Positions 63,227-64,000 of a stretch of DNA of 64,000 nucleotides are shown here, piece by piece. A model generated the notes under the pieces. That model saw only the letters and a program-made list of their open reading frames with translations, ran no database searches and was not told where the DNA came from. Made by a program: the position numbers and the translations under genes. Origin of the DNA: Paenibacillus peoriae KCTC 3763 (GTDB lineage Bacteria > Bacillota > Bacilli > Paenibacillales > Paenibacillaceae); the NCBI RefSeq assembly GCF_000236805.1, contig NZ_AGFX01000041.1:372001-436000 (forward strand), in the 5' to 3' direction. Position 1 is the first letter of the stretch, and each line of letters opens with the position of its first letter.

Positions 63227-64000
63227 TCACCCTGCTGGTGTTGTGATTGGCAAGATGACAATGAAGGTCGTTCCTCGTCCGTATTCGCTCTCGACCCGGA
63301 TGTCCCCTTGATGAAGCGATACGATCTGCTTTACAATGGCCAGTCCCATACCGCTGCCGTCATATTTCCGGCTGTGGGAACGATCGGCTTTAAAAAAGCG
63401 ATCAAATATACGCTTTTGGTCCTCCGGGAGAATACCAATGCCCGAATCGGATATGCGGACCGTCACGTTCTTGATATCCTGTTTGATGCTGACGTCAATC
63501 CTACCGCCATCCTTGGAAAATTTGATGCTATTGCCGAGGATATTGGTCCATACCTGATTTAACTGGTCATGATCGGCCGTGATTTTAACGGGCTGCAAAT
63601 CAAGCTCGAACTGAATGTTGCGAGCTGACCATTGGGGTTGAATAGCGACGATTACTCGTCTGATCTGTTCATCCAGACTGAGCGTGACGAGCCGCATCTG
63701 CGGTGACTGCGAGTCAAGAAAACTCAGCTTTAGCAGACTATCACTCATTTTGGACATTCGCGCAGCTTCAGTGATGATAATATCGAGATAACGGCTTCGT
63801 TCGTGATCCGGGAGGTCTACCTGCTTGAGCGCTATAGCATAACCGGAAATGGAAGTGAGCGGAGACTGAACTTCATGGGACACGTTTGTCACGAATTCCC
63901 TGCGCATCTGCTCAAGCTGCTGTAGATCGTGCATCATTTCTTCGAAGCTGCGAGCCAAAGTACCTAGCTCACCCTTTTGTTTAATATTAAGCTTGACGTT
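63227..64000 (-). CDS. HAMP-domain sensor histidine kinase, C-terminal part
   Basis: Cut by the right edge of the window; 257 C-terminal residues are present. It starts within the end of a HAMP domain (NVKLNIKQKGELGTLARSFE), then HisKA with the phosphoacceptor His in FVTNVSHEVQSPLTSISGYA, the N-box LNQVWTNILGNSIKFSKDGG, G1 VRISDSGIGILPEDQ, F-box IFDRFFKADRSHSRKYDGSG and G2 GMGLAIVKQIVSLH. The order HAMP-HisKA-HATPase indicates a membrane receptor kinase whose transmembrane sensor and partner response regulator lie to the right. The internal TTG at 63958 is not the real start. Confidence 0.9.
   Translation of the reverse strand, partial: NVKLNIKQKGELGTLARSFEEMMHDLQQLEQMRREFVTNVSHEVQSPLTSISGYAIALKQVDLPDHERSRYLDIIITEAARMSKMSDSLLKLSFLDSQSPQMRLVTLSLDEQIRRVIVAIQPQWSARNIQFELDLQPVKITADHDQLNQVWTNILGNSIKFSKDGGRIDVSIKQDIKNVTVRISDSGIGILPEDQKRIFDRFFKADRSHSRKYDGSGMGLAIVKQIVSLHQGDIRVESEYGRGTTFIVILPITTPAG

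Overview
The window looks like chromosomal DNA of a spore-forming, low-to-medium G+C Gram-positive, most probably Paenibacillus (P. polymyxa group). Pointers are CotF-like coat proteins, a Spo0E-type phosphatase, T-box leaders on pheST and ilv-leu, an AUU-started infC behind an L20-type leader, and local gene sets matching Bacillus subtilis loci (alaR-alaT, zapA/mutS2/yshE, nupNOPQ, ytqA-ytqB, odhAB, licT-bglPH). The genus call is an inference from gene content. Nothing suggests a prophage, IS element, CRISPR array or rRNA operon; nearly everything is housekeeping or ordinary accessory metabolism.

Layout. 1-5.7 kb: a truncated RluA-type pseudouridine synthase, cobalamin adenosyltransferase, a lipoprotein, a Spo0E-like protein, alaR-alaT, two CotF-like coat genes and a divergent FAD amine oxidase. 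5.7-11.3 kb: an MFS transporter, a zinc-ribbon protein, a DUF350 protein, mutS2 and a divergent holin-like membrane protein. 11.4-19.8 kb: a zapA homologue with a very long coiled-coil tail, pheT-pheS with a T-box, and an ABC-F ATPase with a probable attenuator leader. 19.8-26.6 kb: a secreted family-1 polysaccharide lyase, tRNA-Gly, a membrane GGDEF-EAL protein, a PAS histidine kinase with a Spo0A-type box, a Cys-motif protein and a 2-Cys peroxiredoxin with Fur/PerR-like boxes.

26.8-33.7 kb holds the leftward ilvB-ilvN-ilvC-leuA-leuB operon behind a Leu-type T-box; leuC and leuD do not follow leuB. 33.8-39.9 kb: a GNAT acetyltransferase, a Gly/Tyr-tailed small protein and a nupNOPQ-type nucleoside ABC transporter. 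40-45 kb: infC-rpmI-rplT, a processive-type GT2 with a long structured leader, and a divergent PAP2 phosphatase/UgtP-like glycosyltransferase pair. 45-50.7 kb: trmB, a small unknown gene, the mnmL-mnmM tRNA-modification pair, manA, a lysophospholipase-like hydrolase and a YfiT-type DinB protein. 50.8-55 kb: odhA-odhB. 55.2-59.8 kb: a beta-glucoside operon with a cre site and two LicT-type antiterminator/terminator units. 59.9-64 kb: an MFS exporter, tRNA-Pro(GGG), a membrane-anchored hydrolase, a gene remnant and a histidine kinase cut by the window end.

The main regulatory theme is premature termination: two T-boxes, an L20-type leader, two LicT targets and a probable ABC-F attenuator. The most unusual protein is the 674-residue ZapA homologue. 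No complete novel multi-gene system was found; the best leads are that protein, the structured GT2 leader, the ABC-F leader and the interleaved repeats between leuA and leuB.
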